Source of the DNA: Patescibacteria group bacterium
GTDB lineage: Bacteria > Patescibacteriota > Saccharimonadia > Saccharimonadales > Saccharimonadaceae
NCBI GenBank assembly: GCA_004322265.1
Contig: SCSZ01000033.1
Span: forward strand, 1 to 37,135
DNA: 37,135 nucleotides
Reading direction: 5' to 3'
Each line of letters begins with the position of its first letter. The stretch's first letter is position 1. The translations under genes were made by a program, and so were the position numbers. Below are positions 8,018-17,917 of this stretch, in pieces. The notes below the pieces were generated by a model, which was not told the DNA's origin, searched no databases, and saw only the letters and a program-made list of their open reading frames with translations.

Positions 8018-9229
8018 CTAGACATTAATCCCATTAACCAAACTGTAAATAGGTAGCAGAATTGCGCCGACCATACCACCCGCAACAACAGCGAGAACAA
8101 CCATCAAGATCGGTTCGATTGAGGTGGAAATAGTACGAATTTGCTCGTCTAGTTCATCCTCATAAACCTGCGCAGCTTTGCCCATCATTTTATCGATCTG
8201 GCCTGACTGCTCACCAATGCTAATCATCTGAGGCACAAGCGGAAGAATATATTCCTCAGGCTGCAGTGCAACAGACAACGCCTTACCGCCCTTTACCTTA
8301 TCTGCGGCACGCATAATACTCTTTGAGATTAGCGTATTGTTTACTGCTTTTGAGGTTATGCCCAACATATCAAGCATACTCACTCCACTGCCAAGTAGTG
8401 TCTGGCCTGTACGAGCGAACCGAGCCATGTAAAGTTTGCGAAACATCTTGCCAAATATCGGTACATTCAGCTTGAACGTATCCTGAAATTTGATACCACT
8501 TTCGGTTTTTAGATATTGAATCAGGAAATAGACACCAACTCCGACAACAATAATTGCTAGCCACCAGAAATGTTCCAAGAAGTTTGCGACACTCACCATA
8601 ATTTGTGTCAGGATTGGCAGTTCTTTTTTAAGATCATGGTATAGTTTTTCAACTTGTGGAACGACGGTAAATAGCATAAATGCCATCACGCCAAAAATAA
8701 CAACGAGCACAATCAGTGGGTACGTCAACGCTCCCTTGATTTTACTCATGGTTGCAGCGTCCTTTTCCTGTTGATCGGCCACACGTTGCAACGACTCATC
8801 GAGTGTTCCGGATGCTTCACCGGCTGATACCAACGCGATAATAACAGGATCAAAGACAGTATCATGCTTTCTAAACGAGTCCGATAGTGTTTTACCACCT
8901 TCGACTGATCCAATAATATCCTGAAGCACCGTTTGTAACTGCTTGTTCTCCGTCTGATCAAGCACCGTATGAAGACTTTGGGATAGAGGTAAACCAGCTG
9001 CAATCAATGTTGAAAGCTGACGCATAAAGACAATCCTATCTTTGACCGTGATGCGACCAGCTAATTTCGCCAAGAAGCCGCCCTCGCCTATCGTTTCCTT
9101 GATTGAGAGTGGCGTAAAGCCTTGTTTGACCAGTAATTTTGCGGCACCATTTTCAGAATCTGCCTGCAAAGTAGACTTTACGATTTTGTTCGTTGCCTGG
9201 TCGCGAGCTTCGTATGCGAACTTTTTCAC
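8018..9229 (-). CDS. pilC: Type IV pilus inner membrane platform protein PilC
   Basis: Duplicated GspF-like domains, FMRQLSTLIAAGLPLSQSL and FARTGQTLLGSGVSMLDML. Confidence 0.93.
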   Translation of the reverse strand: MKKFAYEARDQATNKIVKSTLQADSENGAAKLLVKQGFTPLSIKETIGEGGFLAKLAGRITVKDRIVFMRQLSTLIAAGLPLSQSLHTVLDQTENKQLQTVLQDIIGSVEGGKTLSDSFRKHDTVFDPVIIALVSAGEASGTLDESLQRVADQQEKDAATMSKIKGALTYPLIVLVVIFGVMAFMLFTVVPQVEKLYHDLKKELPILTQIMVSVANFLEHFWWLAIIVVGVGVYFLIQYLKTESGIKFQDTFKLNVPIFGKMFRKLYMARFARTGQTLLGSGVSMLDMLGITSKAVNNTLISKSIMRAADKVKGGKALSVALQPEEYILPLVPQMISIGEQSGQIDKMMGKAAQVYEDELDEQIRTISTSIEPILMVVLAVVAGGMVGAILLPIYSLVNGINV

Positions 9230-9234
9230 CTAGT

Positions 9235-10305
9235 CTAGCCCCTCATTAATCTTTCGAACTCAACGACATCAACAGCAAACTCGCGAGCGTTATCATAGGT
9301 TACGGTACCATTTTGGACGAGACTTACGAGTGTCCTATCCATCGTCTGCATTCCTTGATCTGCACCAGTTTGGATTACGGCATCTAACTGGTGAGCCTTA
9401 CCCTCGCGAATAATGTTTCGCACAGCTGAGTTTGCGACTAAGATTTCAGCAGCCACCGCTCGACCACCACCGATAGCCGGCACGAGACGTTGCGAACAGA
9501 TTGCCATTAAAATATTAGATAATTGTGCACGAATTTGAGGCTGCTGGTGTGGAGGGAACACATCAATCATACGATCAATTGATTGAGCCGCACTGTTAGT
9601 GTGAAGGGTTGCAAATACCAAGTGTCCAGTCTCTGCGATTGTAATAGCCGCGCTGATTGTTTCAAGATCACGCATCTCACCGATCAGAACGACGTCTGGG
9701 TCCTGACGCAGACTCGAACGAAGTGCTGCCGAGAAACTATACGTATCATAGTGAACTTCACGCTGAACGACGACTGATTTCTTAGACTTGTGCGTAAATT
9801 CGATCGGATCTTCAATCGTAATAATGTGTTGCGCACGTTCAGTATTAATCTTGTCTACGAGTGCGGCTAGTGTGGTCGATTTTCCACTTCCCGTCGGTCC
9901 AGTAACGAGGACTAGTCCGCGTGGATAGTCAGCAAATCCAAGTACAACATTTGGCATACCAAGCTCAGCGAGCGTCTTAATCTCATTTGGAATCAGACGA
10001 AGAGCTGCGGCCAGGTTGCCGCGTTCATGATACGCATTAACACGGAATCGTCCGAGCGTTCCAAAGGCAAAGCTAAAGTCAAACTCTTTATCTTTTAGCA
10101 GAATTTGACGCTGGTCCTGATCCAAAATAGCAAAAATGAGCGTCTCAACAGCAGGTTCATCAAGGGCGTTAAAGCCAGGAATCGATACCAGTGAGCCATC
10201 AATACGCAGCATTGGCGGTAGACCTACCTGAATATGGAGGTCCGAGGCGCGTTTACGTACAACTTCTTCGAGTAATACTTCGATTCTTAGTTCTTGATTA
10301 TTCAT
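9235..10305 (-). CDS. pilT: Type IV pilus retraction ATPase PilT
   Basis: Walker A GPTGSGKSTT, GEMRDLETI, AETGHLVFATLHTNSAAQSIDRMIDVFPP. Confidence 0.94.
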   Translation of the reverse strand: MNNQELRIEVLLEEVVRKRASDLHIQVGLPPMLRIDGSLVSIPGFNALDEPAVETLIFAILDQDQRQILLKDKEFDFSFAFGTLGRFRVNAYHERGNLAAALRLIPNEIKTLAELGMPNVVLGFADYPRGLVLVTGPTGSGKSTTLAALVDKINTERAQHIITIEDPIEFTHKSKKSVVVQREVHYDTYSFSAALRSSLRQDPDVVLIGEMRDLETISAAITIAETGHLVFATLHTNSAAQSIDRMIDVFPPHQQPQIRAQLSNILMAICSQRLVPAIGGGRAVAAEILVANSAVRNIIREGKAHQLDAVIQTGADQGMQTMDRTLVSLVQNGTVTYDNAREFAVDVVEFERLMRG

Positions 10306-10320
10306 TTCTTTGGCCTTTCA

Positions 10321-12084
10321 TTATGCTGTATCCGCCGCGACGCGATTAACTTCTTCAATCGTTGTTATGCCTTGTAGTGCTTTTAGGTATCCGTCTTGTC
10401 TCATAGTAATCATCCCCTGCGAAACAGCTAAGCGTTGAATCTCAGAACTTGTTGCCCTAGCAACAATCAAGTTTTGGATATCTGTATTGACGTCCATTAC
10501 TTCGTAGAGCCCGGCTCGCCCACTATATCCATGCGGTGATTGTGCTGAATCAATACCCCTCACCAAAGTATAAGCGCTTTGACCCGCGAGAGGCAAGTCT
10601 TTGTATCCAAGATCTTGCGCGGTCCTGGCAACATCTGCCTGCGTTTTCGGTAACAGGTGGCCGATTGTCGTTAAGATATTCTGTGTTTCAATTGGATTCG
10701 ACTGATACGACTCACGGTTAGCCCCTACTCGCCTAACCAAACGCTGACCAATAATTGTATTAACGGTGCTTGCAATCAAGAATGGCTCAATTCCCATATC
10801 GAGTAGTCGTGGCAACACTCCCGCTGCACTGTTGGTGTGAAGTGTACTAAAGACGAGGTGTCCAGTCAAAGCTGCCTGTACTGCCAGATTGGCCGTTTCA
10901 CCATCACGAATCTCCCCCACCATCACGACGTCTGGATCTTGACGAAGTATAGAGCGAAGACCAGTCGCAAATGTTAGGCCCACATCCGCATTGACCTGGA
11001 TCTGATTGACACCATCCATCTTGTACTCGACTGGATCCTCGAGCGTTACAATATTGACCGTATCGTTCTTGATCTCCTTAATCAGTGCGTACAGACTAGT
11101 CGTCTTACCGCTACCAGTTGGCCCAGATGTCAGAACCATGCCGTTCGGGTGCTTGATACCACGACGGATCGCGCGAAGAGCTCGTCCTGCATAGCCCATT
11201 TGCTCGATATCAAAGGTATTGCCAGACTTATCAAGCAAACGAATAACGACCTGTTCACCCCAGACAACAGGGCTAATAGCGATACGAAGATCGACTTCCT
11301 TATTGGCTACTTTTACGGTAAATTGACCGTCCTGAGGCACACGGTGTTCATCGATCTTCAGATTGGACAAAATTTTTATACGACTAACGAGCGCTGGTTC
11401 GATGCTTTTCGGAAGCTGCATAATTTCACGTAACACACCGTCAACACGACAACGAATCTTTAGCGTTCCTTCAAGTGGCTCGACGTGAATATCGCTCGCC
11501 CTAGACTTCACCGCATACTCCAAAATAGTACTCAGAGCCTTACTGATCGGTGAATCTTCGACAATTGTCTTGACTTCATTATCTGTATCAAGACTTGCCT
11601 CGGCCTGACTCGCTTCGGCTGCCTCACCTACACTCGAAAGGTCCGTACGGTATTGATCCAAAACATGGCGAACGCCAGCTTCCGACGCCATAAATACCTT
11701 GAGCGGTCGCTCAATACGGTTGGCAAGGTAATCGACTGCTTGAACGTTATTAGCATCAATCATGGCAACAGCTAAACGATTCTGAACTTCAGCGAGCGGT
11801 ACAGCCATAAACCTTTCGGCAATATCCTCGGGTAGTAGTGAAAGAATATTTTGATCAATAACACTAGCTGTTAAGTTAACGTATGGTACACCTGAGACCT
11901 GAGCAATAGCATGTGTCAACATTTCGTCGTCAACAATGTGCTGTTCGGTAAGGATCGCAAACAGCGGTTGGTTTGACGCTGCCGACTTAGCTTCGGCGTC
12001 CTTTAGGACGGATTCGGTAACCAGCCCCTCGTCAATTAACAGGCTGATTAACTTTCCCTGAACGTCGCTAGTAAGAAGAGCCAT
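10321..12084 (-). CDS. pilB: Type IV pilus extension ATPase PilB
   Basis: N-terminal MshEN-like domain; SGPTGSGKTTSLYALI, LEDPVEY, RQDPDVVMVGEIRD, TGHLVFSTLHTNSA. Confidence 0.94.
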   Translation of the reverse strand: MALLTSDVQGKLISLLIDEGLVTESVLKDAEAKSAASNQPLFAILTEQHIVDDEMLTHAIAQVSGVPYVNLTASVIDQNILSLLPEDIAERFMAVPLAEVQNRLAVAMIDANNVQAVDYLANRIERPLKVFMASEAGVRHVLDQYRTDLSSVGEAAEASQAEASLDTDNEVKTIVEDSPISKALSTILEYAVKSRASDIHVEPLEGTLKIRCRVDGVLREIMQLPKSIEPALVSRIKILSNLKIDEHRVPQDGQFTVKVANKEVDLRIAISPVVWGEQVVIRLLDKSGNTFDIEQMGYAGRALRAIRRGIKHPNGMVLTSGPTGSGKTTSLYALIKEIKNDTVNIVTLEDPVEYKMDGVNQIQVNADVGLTFATGLRSILRQDPDVVMVGEIRDGETANLAVQAALTGHLVFSTLHTNSAAGVLPRLLDMGIEPFLIASTVNTIIGQRLVRRVGANRESYQSNPIETQNILTTIGHLLPKTQADVARTAQDLGYKDLPLAGQSAYTLVRGIDSAQSPHGYSGRAGLYEVMDVNTDIQNLIVARATSSEIQRLAVSQGMITMRQDGYLKALQGITTIEEVNRVAADTA

Positions 12085-12094
12085 AGGTCAAACC

Positions 12095-12328
12095 CTACTG
12101 CGATCCAGTCGACGAACTGGTTATCTGGACCTCGACTGATGGATTAATAGCGTCCTTATTAAAGATGGCTGGGTCTGGCTGCACGATGTTTGTGCTAATC
12201 GGAGCGATTGTCTTAACCTTCTCACCCTTGGTCGTAATAGTACCAAAGAGACTATTACCAATAAAGTACGCGACTAGTACACTGACTGAGGCTATAAAAA
12301 CGATCATTGCTAAGTCTGATTTTTTCAT
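12095..12328 (-). CDS. Small single-TM protein in the T4P cluster
   Basis: 77 aa, one TM helix, 4-bp overlap with the upstream pilO-like gene. Confidence 0.6.
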   Translation of the reverse strand: MKKSDLAMIVFIASVSVLVAYFIGNSLFGTITTKGEKVKTIAPISTNIVQPDPAIFNKDAINPSVEVQITSSSTGSQ

Positions 12329-13026
12329 GGCTTTACCAACTTATCTGTTAATTGCACGACAACTGCAGGCTCGTAGAATGCTTGCGCTTCGACACTGAGT
12401 ACCTCTGTTGATCCCTGGCTTTCAATTCGAAGACTAGTTACATTGATTGCACGAATGGATCGCTCAAGGTTAGTAAGTACTTGCTTCAATGCCGAAGGCG
12501 CGCCACTTACCGAGAACCTAAATGTAATCACATTGTTCGATATAGCTGAGGCTGTCGTTGTTGCAGAACTAGCCGTTGTACCATCAGTTGATAATTGTTC
12601 AACACCAAGAACTGGATCAACTTGTAGAGACTGAATTGTTAGGCCGCCAATACCTGAAAGCAATTTGTTCTGCAAAGATGCACCAAGTGCAAGCGAGTTA
12701 GCATCAGAAGGTAGTGCATCGAGGATTGCCTGAATTGCCTGATCGCTCGGTTTTGCTTGTGAAGCAATCAAATCGTCATTGGTATTAAGTGCCCGGACGT
12801 TTGCCTCAAGCTCACTCACATTCGCATTGTCGGTGTTGAGGGTGCTAATCGTTTTGTTCTTTTCAGCAAGAACTTTCTCGTTAAAGTAGAGTTTTTGCGC
12901 CAAGAAAATTGATCCAACCAAGCCAAAGCCGACTATGACAGACACAGCGGCAACCCAGATGAACATAACGCGATTAGCTCTCGCTATTTGTGTTCGTTTG
13001 CGCATTGCGACATCATTTGGTTGCAT
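12325..13026 (-). CDS. PilO-like pilus assembly protein
   Basis: N-terminal TM then coiled coil and ferredoxin-like region; position after pilN. Confidence 0.7.
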   Translation of the reverse strand: MQPNDVAMRKRTQIARANRVMFIWVAAVSVIVGFGLVGSIFLAQKLYFNEKVLAEKNKTISTLNTDNANVSELEANVRALNTNDDLIASQAKPSDQAIQAILDALPSDANSLALGASLQNKLLSGIGGLTIQSLQVDPVLGVEQLSTDGTTASSATTTASAISNNVITFRFSVSGAPSALKQVLTNLERSIRAINVTSLRIESQGSTEVLSVEAQAFYEPAVVVQLTDKLVKP

Positions 13027-13029
13027 AGC

Positions 13030-13755
13030 TTATTTCCCCGTCCCTAAATCTTGTGCTTTATCGACAAAAATACTCGTTGGAATACCTAGGTAAGAGTCAG
13101 TCGCATTACCGTTATTCGAAACGACGACGCTAAGGTTAGTCGAGCCTGGCGAGAATAATTCGGGAGCATAGTTAAACTGCATAGTGAATCGTAGCACCTT
13201 TGCACCTGTTGAGTCTTCACCGTAGCTAGTGCTGCCTGTACTGACATTAGACGCAAGTGTTACGGTCTGGTCTGAACCGTTGTCTGTAAACTTCACCTGT
13301 GCACCTTCGATAGTCTTTTTGAAAACTTCGACTGCTGCGTAACTATTGAGTGCCTGACCCTCAAGAGAGATAGTTGCAGTACTCGAATCGACCGATAATG
13401 TCGAAATCTGAACATTGTTAGGAGCAGGCGGAATAATTGCCGTCAGCACACTAAAGACTCGCGAATCGATATTCTTGCTCGCGTGCATCGCACTTAGCAA
13501 GGTCAACTGGTGCTGAATGGTAAGTGTTTTGGAAAGATCCTGAACACTCGTTAGTTTATTCGCACCATCCTTAATTGCAGCATCAGCGATCCCGCTACGG
13601 ATCGTTTGAACACCGAATACGTAAATTGCGAGTATAGTTACTGCACCGATTGCCACAAAACCAATCAAAATAGAGAATGATATCACCGTTGCGCGAACTC
13701 GTTGAGCTTTGATTAGCTCTTGCTTGACGTCAGGGACAAGATTAATCTCGATCAT
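13030..13755 (-). CDS. pilN: PilN-like pilus assembly protein
   Basis: MIEINLVPDVKQE start, one TM helix, 4-bp overlap with pilM. Confidence 0.8.
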   Translation of the reverse strand: MIEINLVPDVKQELIKAQRVRATVISFSILIGFVAIGAVTILAIYVFGVQTIRSGIADAAIKDGANKLTSVQDLSKTLTIQHQLTLLSAMHASKNIDSRVFSVLTAIIPPAPNNVQISTLSVDSSTATISLEGQALNSYAAVEVFKKTIEGAQVKFTDNGSDQTVTLASNVSTGSTSYGEDSTGAKVLRFTMQFNYAPELFSPGSTNLSVVVSNNGNATDSYLGIPTSIFVDKAQDLGTGK

Positions 13756-14801
13756 TTCACGTTTCTCCGCTGTGCGAGGCCAATTACGGATGCAAACTCA
13801 GACGCGATTCCAGCAAGACGTTGTTGATCGGCTTGGGCAACTTTCACTCGCTGCCAAGGATTTGCGACACTCGACGAGATACCTGTCTTGGCTGTTACGT
13901 AATCACCGAACTGTGGCACTATCGCGGCAAAACCAGACAACAAAATACCACCAACAGGGGTGTTTGGGTAACGAGTTTGGAAAAATTTGATAGATTTTAC
14001 CAGTTCAGCGGCAAAGTTATCAAGTGTTCCTTCGATCGCATGGTATACCTGACCTTCTAGACGATCCGGGGCAAGTCCAAACTTCAGAATAAACTGACGA
14101 GCTTGGTCCTCTTGAACGTTTAGATTTTGTACAGCTGCCTTAATCAGTGAATGGATTCCCATCGGAATCGTGCGTACCAAACGAGGCGTGTCGCCGTAGG
14201 TGATCGCAAGGTTCGTCGCTTGCTCGCCGACGTCAATAATCATGCGCGCATCTTTGATGCCAGTTGGAAGCAGCGATCGAATCATCGCCAGTGTATCAGG
14301 CTCTGCCGCGATAACATTGAGACCCAAATTCTCAATAAACTCGAGTTGCTCCTCTGCGTAGGTGTTGGCAGTACTAGCAAGGAGTACTTCTTGTTGTTTA
14401 GGATCGTGAAGAGACTGCCCAAGAAGCGCCCAATCCACTTTGGCTTCATCTATCGCCATAGGGATATACTGATCCATTTGGTATTTAATCGTACTCTTTA
14501 GCTCTGCCTCAGGCATCACCGCAATATCAATAACAGTTGTAAACGTTTTACTCGACGGTAACCCAATCGCCACGTTCTTTTCCTTGATACCACTCTGGCC
14601 AACGGCAGTCATAATAATTTCACCGAGGCGCCTGAGACTCTCGGCTGAACCCGACTCCGCAATACGTTCGTCAAGAGGTACATATCCATAGTGCTGCAAA
14701 GTCCAGCTATCGGCACCGCTAGAAGAAAGCTGGACTACCCGTACCGCGTTGGTACCGATGTCTAGTGCAAAAAAGTCGCCCACTCCTTTTAGTAATGCCA
14801 T
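13752..14801 (-). CDS. pilM: Type IV pilus assembly ATPase-like protein PilM
   Basis: FFALDIGTNAVRVVQLS, actin-like fold. ORF track start 14813 overlaps a TATAAT; ATG 14801 (MALLKGVG) preferred. Confidence 0.9.
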   Translation of the reverse strand: MALLKGVGDFFALDIGTNAVRVVQLSSSGADSWTLQHYGYVPLDERIAESGSAESLRRLGEIIMTAVGQSGIKEKNVAIGLPSSKTFTTVIDIAVMPEAELKSTIKYQMDQYIPMAIDEAKVDWALLGQSLHDPKQQEVLLASTANTYAEEQLEFIENLGLNVIAAEPDTLAMIRSLLPTGIKDARMIIDVGEQATNLAITYGDTPRLVRTIPMGIHSLIKAAVQNLNVQEDQARQFILKFGLAPDRLEGQVYHAIEGTLDNFAAELVKSIKFFQTRYPNTPVGGILLSGFAAIVPQFGDYVTAKTGISSSVANPWQRVKVAQADQQRLAGIASEFASVIGLAQRRNVK

Positions 14802-14811
14802 ATTGGTTCTC

Positions 14812-14817
14812 ATTATA
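14812..14817 (-). promoter_or_regulatory. -10 TATAAT for pilM (possible -35 TTGCTT, 18-nt spacer)
   Basis: Minus strand TTGCTT-N18-TATAAT, 10 nt before ATG 14801. Confidence 0.6.
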
Positions 14818-14868
14818 CCGAAAGCACAAGCGTAAAAGCAAGCGACAACTCTGAATTATCTCTCGGAG

Positions 14869-16746
14869 TCAGAATCGAGGTGGCAGCTCTTGGCTGTAGA
14901 CCGTTTGAACACGACCTGTCGTCGACGCACGAGCGTATGCCCACAAGTATGCATCTGGGCGCAAATTAAAGATTTCGGCTGGATCATTTGTCGTTGCTCC
15001 ACCTGTTCGACGTAACCATAGCTTTTGCGCCATAACGGGCCCGTTTACCTGCAGAACCTTATCACAAGCCCCCGTCTGGGTTGCGTTCGTCGTCAGCTTC
15101 GTCGTGTAATCAGTACTAACGTGGCAGGTGTCGAGTATCCCTGTATTTGCAACTGTTGATCCTTGGGCAATTAACCAAGCGTCAACTTCTTTGACGTTCG
15201 GATTAATGTAAACATTTTTAGCAATAATAACCATCTGTGGGATGTCGTAGATGGAATGGAACGCGTCCGAAGAATTTGATGCCGGATTGGCATAGATAAT
15301 ATCATTTGCGATCGTTACATCAGCATTTGGTGCGTTAATGACCACCCACTCGCCCTTCGCGATATTTTTAGTACCGCCAGCGCCAACCGTTATAGGGTCA
15401 GCACTTGCATCGGATGTATACAGACCTTGTGGAGTCGCGATATTATCGTCATACGTTGCCGTCCCAGTTCCTACAGGAAAATCTGCAGCAATATCAGGAA
15501 TCGTCCGTCCTGTTGAGTAGCCACCAACTGATGTGGATGCGGTACAAGACGGCGCAGGAATCGAGGAGGACGTAGTTGCTGCGTTAAAGAATGTTAGGGT
15601 GCTGTACGAACATGTACTTGATGACTTGGAGCCACCAGCAAACGCCGAGCCTGAGCCAAGTCCTGTGATCGTTTTAGTTGCAAAGATACCGTATTCAACC
15701 CAGCTACCAAAGACGTTATTAGGTGGATTTGCACCACCCTGTGGGTTGAGTTGACTAATAGACGTATTGGCACTTGATAACTGTGATCCACCACCGTTAC
15801 TAAATGCTCTGCCGAGAATCAGATCGCTACCGTGTATCTGAACCTTTGGTTTCTTGCCAATCGTTACACAACTGGAGGCCGATGTTGCCGTTCCACCAGT
15901 GTTTGCTCCTGGGCTTGCGCTCGTTAATCGACAAATTTGCTTACCAAAATCAGACGCTGCGACGACATACGTAGAGGTCTGGGTAGAGCTAGCACCTGAG
16001 CCGCTGCCAGAACCAAACGTCCAGTTACCTCCGCTACCTGCCGGTAGATTGCCCGTGTTCTGATATTGGTATGTGATGCTCTTATTTGTTTTACTTGGAC
16101 CATTATTTGTAATTTTGTGCGTCCAGGTAATTAATTCACCTGGTTCAGCATATGCTTTATCTGCCTGTGAGCTAACACTAACTGTCCATGGTGGGTTATC
16201 ACTCCAACAGAACCAACCAACACTAACGCCCCAGCCCGAACCTGATGGATTTGCCTCTAGATAGTGTCCATGTACAACACTGACAATATTTATGACGCTT
16301 TGATTGTATGCAGCCGGACCTTTCCCTATATAAGCCCCAGACGAGTTGTAGTCATATGGGTCTAACCCCGAAGTCGGTCGGTCTCGGTTATAACTAGCTC
16401 CTTGATACGTGAAACTTTTCTCTTGACCACTAGTATTGCGAACAACGTGCACCCATACCCTATTGTCTCCCAAGCCAGAACATGTCGCGGATATATTGCC
16501 CCAATTACCTGTTTTAAAGCCGCCACTTGGACCACCGCTTGACGTATCAAACAGTTCCCACCCAAAGCCATGAGATGTGTAGTAACCAGTACCGCTTCCA
16601 CCACCAGAGGTTGCACCGCTATCTCCCCATGCTGATCCGGCTTGAGCTTTTGGCGCTAAAGCAAATAACCCACCTAACACCAGCACTACTACTCCAAAAG
16701 ACGCAGCGTATACTTCCCACCGACGACGATGCATAACAGATATCAT
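14869..16746 (-). CDS. Large secreted surface protein at the head of the T4P cluster (DUF11-like repeat region plus C-terminal beta-rich region)
   Basis: Signal peptide ending AQA; Gly/Ser/Trp-rich N-terminal region; ADKAYAEPGELITWTHKITNNGPSK; C-terminus ...VQTVYSQELPPRF. Confidence 0.7.
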   Translation of the reverse strand: MISVMHRRRWEVYAASFGVVVLVLGGLFALAPKAQAGSAWGDSGATSGGGSGTGYYTSHGFGWELFDTSSGGPSGGFKTGNWGNISATCSGLGDNRVWVHVVRNTSGQEKSFTYQGASYNRDRPTSGLDPYDYNSSGAYIGKGPAAYNQSVINIVSVVHGHYLEANPSGSGWGVSVGWFCWSDNPPWTVSVSSQADKAYAEPGELITWTHKITNNGPSKTNKSITYQYQNTGNLPAGSGGNWTFGSGSGSGASSTQTSTYVVAASDFGKQICRLTSASPGANTGGTATSASSCVTIGKKPKVQIHGSDLILGRAFSNGGGSQLSSANTSISQLNPQGGANPPNNVFGSWVEYGIFATKTITGLGSGSAFAGGSKSSSTCSYSTLTFFNAATTSSSIPAPSCTASTSVGGYSTGRTIPDIAADFPVGTGTATYDDNIATPQGLYTSDASADPITVGAGGTKNIAKGEWVVINAPNADVTIANDIIYANPASNSSDAFHSIYDIPQMVIIAKNVYINPNVKEVDAWLIAQGSTVANTGILDTCHVSTDYTTKLTTNATQTGACDKVLQVNGPVMAQKLWLRRTGGATTNDPAEIFNLRPDAYLWAYARASTTGRVQTVYSQELPPRF

Positions 16747-16754
16747 ATGCCATA

Positions 16755-16760
16755 ATCATA
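16755..16760 (-). promoter_or_regulatory. -10 TATGAT for the surface protein/T4P cluster
   Basis: Minus strand TATGATTATGGCATATG, 8 nt before ATG 16746. Confidence 0.5.
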
Positions 16761-16774
16761 AGCTGTTTATCCGA

Positions 16775-16798
16775 CTATCGCAAGTGTATCCTATCGCA
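16775..16798. repeat. Direct repeat CTATCGCA x2 in the divergent ychF/T4P promoter region
   Basis: CTATCGCA at 16775-16782 and 16791-16798, start-to-start 16 bp. Confidence 0.6.
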
Positions 16799-16823
16799 GA
16801 CGTGGCTCTTTTCACCTCTTGGA

Positions 16824-16832
16824 TGATATAAT
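16824..16832 (+). promoter_or_regulatory. Extended -10 TGATATAAT for ychF
   Basis: TGATATAATGAGCCTCTATG, 8 nt before ATG 16841. Confidence 0.7.
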
Positions 16833-16840
16833 GAGCCTCT

Positions 16841-17917
16841 ATGAGTTTATCTATTGGAATCGTCGGATTACCAAACGTCGGCAAGTCGACGTTATTTAAT
16901 GCGCTGACCAACAACAATATTTTGGCCGCAAATTATCCATTCGCCACGATCGAACCGAATACTGGTATCGTCGCTGTCCCAGACCCTCGCCTGCAAGTTC
17001 TCGCGGATCTTTATAAATCGCACAAAGTTATTCCTGCAACCGTTACCTTCGTCGATATCGCGGGGCTTGTTGCCGGTGCCAGTAAGGGTGAAGGTCTCGG
17101 CAATAAATTTCTCGCAAATATTCGTCAGTGTGATGCCATCGTCCATATCGTCCGCGCTTTTGATAATGACGATATTGTCCACGTCGAGGAGCGAATCGAC
17201 CCAAAGGCTGACATTGAGATTATTAATACCGAGCTGATTCTCGCTGATATTCAAACAATCGAAACACGTCTGCCCAAGGTCGTTAAGGAATCAAAGGCAG
17301 TTCCAGCCGCGCGTCCTGCGGCTGAATATCTGCAAAACCTCCTCGACCATTTGAATGCAGGTACGCCACTGTCCGTCTTGCCAGATCTTAAACAAGAATA
17401 TATTGCTGACCTTCACCTACTCACCGCCAAGCCTGTTATCTATGTCTTTAATGTCGATGAAAATACGCTTGTTGATGAAGCTAAAAAAGCTGAGCTATCT
17501 GCACTTGTCGTCCCAGCCCGAACAATTTTTGTATGCGCCCAATTGGAGGACGAAATTAAAGGATTAGCAGAGGCGGATGCGACCGAACTGCTAGAAAGTT
17601 ATGGTGTCAAAGAGACCGGACTCGGCCAAATGATCCACGCCGCCTATGATATCCTTGGCCTCCAAAGTTACCTTACTGCAGGCACTGACGAAGTCCGTGC
17701 CTGGACAATCAAAAAAGGCGCTACTGCCCCGCAGGCTGCTGGCGTCATTCATGGTGATTTCGAACGAGGCTTTATCGCTGCGAGTATCGTTGACTACGAC
17801 GACCTCATCGCCGCAGGCTCAGAAGTCGCCGCCAAGTCTGCAGGCAAAATGCGCACCGAGGGCAAAGAATACGTCATGCGCCCAGGCGACATCGTCGAAT
17901 TCCGCTTTAACGTTTAG
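16841..17917 (+). CDS. ychF: Redox-regulated ATPase/GTPase YchF
   Basis: [42 protein letters not shown]-terminal TGS-like domain. Confidence 0.96.
   Translation: MSLSIGIVGLPNVGKSTLFNALTNNNILAANYPFATIEPNTGIVAVPDPRLQVLADLYKSHKVIPATVTFVDIAGLVAGASKGEGLGNKFLANIRQCDAIVHIVRAFDNDDIVHVEERIDPKADIEIINTELILADIQTIETRLPKVVKESKAVPAARPAAEYLQNLLDHLNAGTPLSVLPDLKQEYIADLHLLTAKPVIYVFNVDENTLVDEAKKAELSALVVPARTIFVCAQLEDEIKGLAEADATELLESYGVKETGLGQMIHAAYDILGLQSYLTAGTDEVRAWTIKKGATAPQAAGVIHGDFERGFIAASIVDYDDLIAAGSEVAAKSAGKMRTEGKEYVMRPGDIVEFRFNV

Noticed and set aside
13821-14501. Plus-strand ORFs within pilM (79 and 116 aa)
   Set aside because: Antisense to a well-supported pilM; no independent evidence.
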